DNA of 64,000 bases from Rhodobacteraceae bacterium HLUCCA08 (GTDB lineage: Bacteria > Pseudomonadota > Alphaproteobacteria > Rhodobacterales > Rhodobacteraceae), in assembly GCA_001314655.1 (NCBI GenBank), contig LJSF01000028.1, positions 46,347 to 110,346 of the forward strand. The letters are read 5' to 3'. The translations under genes were made by a program, and so were the position numbers. The notes under the pieces were generated by a model. The model saw only the letters and a list, made by a program, of their open reading frames with translations, was not told where the DNA came from and searched no databases. Shown here in pieces: positions 63,355 through 64,000 of the stretch; positions within the stretch are counted from its first letter, which is position 1; the number at the start of each line of letters is the position of its first letter.

Positions 63355-64000
63355 ATGACCTTCACCCTCGCCATCGTCGGCCGGCCCAATGTGGGCAAGT
63401 CGACCCTGTTCAACCGCCTGGTGGGCAAGCGCCTGGCCCTGGTCGACGATCAGCCCGGCGTGACCCGCGACCTGCGCGAGGGCGCGGCGCGGCTGGGTGA
63501 TCTGCGCTTTACCGTGATCGACACGGCCGGGCTGGAAGAGACCGATGACGACAGCCTGCAGGGCCGGATGCGGCGGCTGACCGAACGGGCGGTCGACCTG
63601 GCCGATATCTGCCTGTTCGTCATCGATGCCCGAGCCGGGGTGACGCCGACGGACGAGGTCTTTGCCGATATCCTGCGGCGCAGGTCGGCGCATGTGATCC
63701 TGGCCGCCAACAAGGCCGAAGGCCGCGCCGCCGAGGGCGGCGTGCTGGAGGCCTATGCGCTGGGGCTGGGCGAGCCGTTGCGGATCTCGGCCGAACATGG
63801 CGAGGGGATGGGCGATCTGCTGGGCGTGCTGATGCCGCTGGCCGAAGCGTTCGGGGCCCGCGCCGCGGCCGAAGCGGCGCTGCAACCGGAAACCGATGTC
63901 GACGTGGATGCGGACAGCGATGAGGCGGAGGGGCCGCGCCCCTTTACCGAGGCGAAACCGCTGCAGGTCGCCGTGGTGGGCCGGCCCAATGCCGGCAAGT
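63355..64000 (+). CDS. der: GTPase Der (EngA), N-terminal part (3' end outside window)
   Basis: The frame is open to the window end (215 full codons). The first G domain is complete: [16 protein letters not shown] (G1, about 9-24), DTAGLEE (G3) and ANKAEGR at the G4 position, where the usual NKxD reads NKAE. An acidic linker ([14 protein letters not shown]) follows, and the second G domain begins [11 protein letters not shown] at the edge. Der helps assemble the 50S ribosomal subunit. The ATG at 63355 has no strong ribosome-binding site. Confidence 0.95.
   Translation, partial: MTFTLAIVGRPNVGKSTLFNRLVGKRLALVDDQPGVTRDLREGAARLGDLRFTVIDTAGLEETDDDSLQGRMRRLTERAVDLADICLFVIDARAGVTPTDEVFADILRRRSAHVILAANKAEGRAAEGGVLEAYALGLGEPLRISAEHGEGMGDLLGVLMPLAEAFGARAAAEAALQPETDVDVDADSDEAEGPRPFTEAKPLQVAVVGRPNAGK

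Overview
This window looks like chromosomal DNA of a high-GC alphaproteobacterium of the family Rhodobacteraceae (roseobacter/Paracoccus type). The main evidence is a nuo (complex I) cluster interspersed with small extra reading frames, NuoE with an Ala/Pro/Lys-rich C-terminal extension, NuoG of the short alphaproteobacterial type, two VPLPA-CTERM proteins, a Hint-domain protein, tatABC followed by a DUF815-type ATPase, a dnaB-alr-mlaE-mlaF run and an Atm1-type exporter. I see no tRNA, rRNA, CRISPR array, transposase or prophage gene. All calls are from reading the sequence; no search was run.

Layout. 1-16966 (+): the 3' end of nuoE, then nuoF, nuoG, nuoH-N, with accessory frames between them (small membrane proteins, two lipoproteins, a DUF5333-like pair, a carboxymuconolactone-decarboxylase-like protein, a secreted Cys-containing protein and an unlisted 46-codon frame between nuoK and nuoL). 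Between nuoF and nuoG lies a roughly 3.8-kb cassette (DUF3291 protein, two VPLPA-CTERM genes) with its own promoter and a strong terminator. 16956-20899 (+): birA, coaX, rnj and a secreted protein. 21036-25565 (-): DEAD-box helicase, prfC and a Hint-domain protein, with a 46-codon membrane protein on the + strand between the helicase and prfC. 25688-30887: an SDR, an orphan FbpC-like ATPase, a divergent WYL regulator, tatABC and a DUF815 ATPase. 30942-35084 (-): nlpD-like, pcm, surE, an SDR, DUF1801 and a small beta-rich protein. 35217-40621 (mostly -): purF, cvpA, radA, a PqiA-family protein and a membrane coiled-coil protein. 40918-47298 (-): mlaF, mlaE, alr, dnaB, pyrE and pyrC. 47413-55772: small proteins, an unrecognised protein, glutaryl-CoA dehydrogenase, a MoxR ATPase with its VWA partner, a two-gene YeeE/YedE transporter and an Atm1-type exporter. 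55870-60983 (-): an RND pump and its adaptor behind a TetR-type operator. 61217-64000 (+): yfgM-like, bamB and the 5' part of der.

How the genes work together. Complex I, TatABC, the Bam lipoprotein, the Mla permease/ATPase and the NlpD-like factor cover respiration and cell-envelope building. pyrE, pyrC and purF cover nucleotide synthesis. dnaB, radA, der, rnj and prfC are core information-processing genes. The accessory character is confined to the nuoF-nuoG cassette and the small frames.

The most unusual non-coding signal is a family of three intergenic palindromes (2163, 30886, 46185). They share the core AATTTACGTAAATT but have different, still perfectly complementary arms, and each lies just behind a stop codon. 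Other points of note are the small frame between nuoK and nuoL, a 14-bp tandem repeat upstream of bamB, a TetR-type operator with no regulator gene nearby, and an RND pump with an extra membrane insert.
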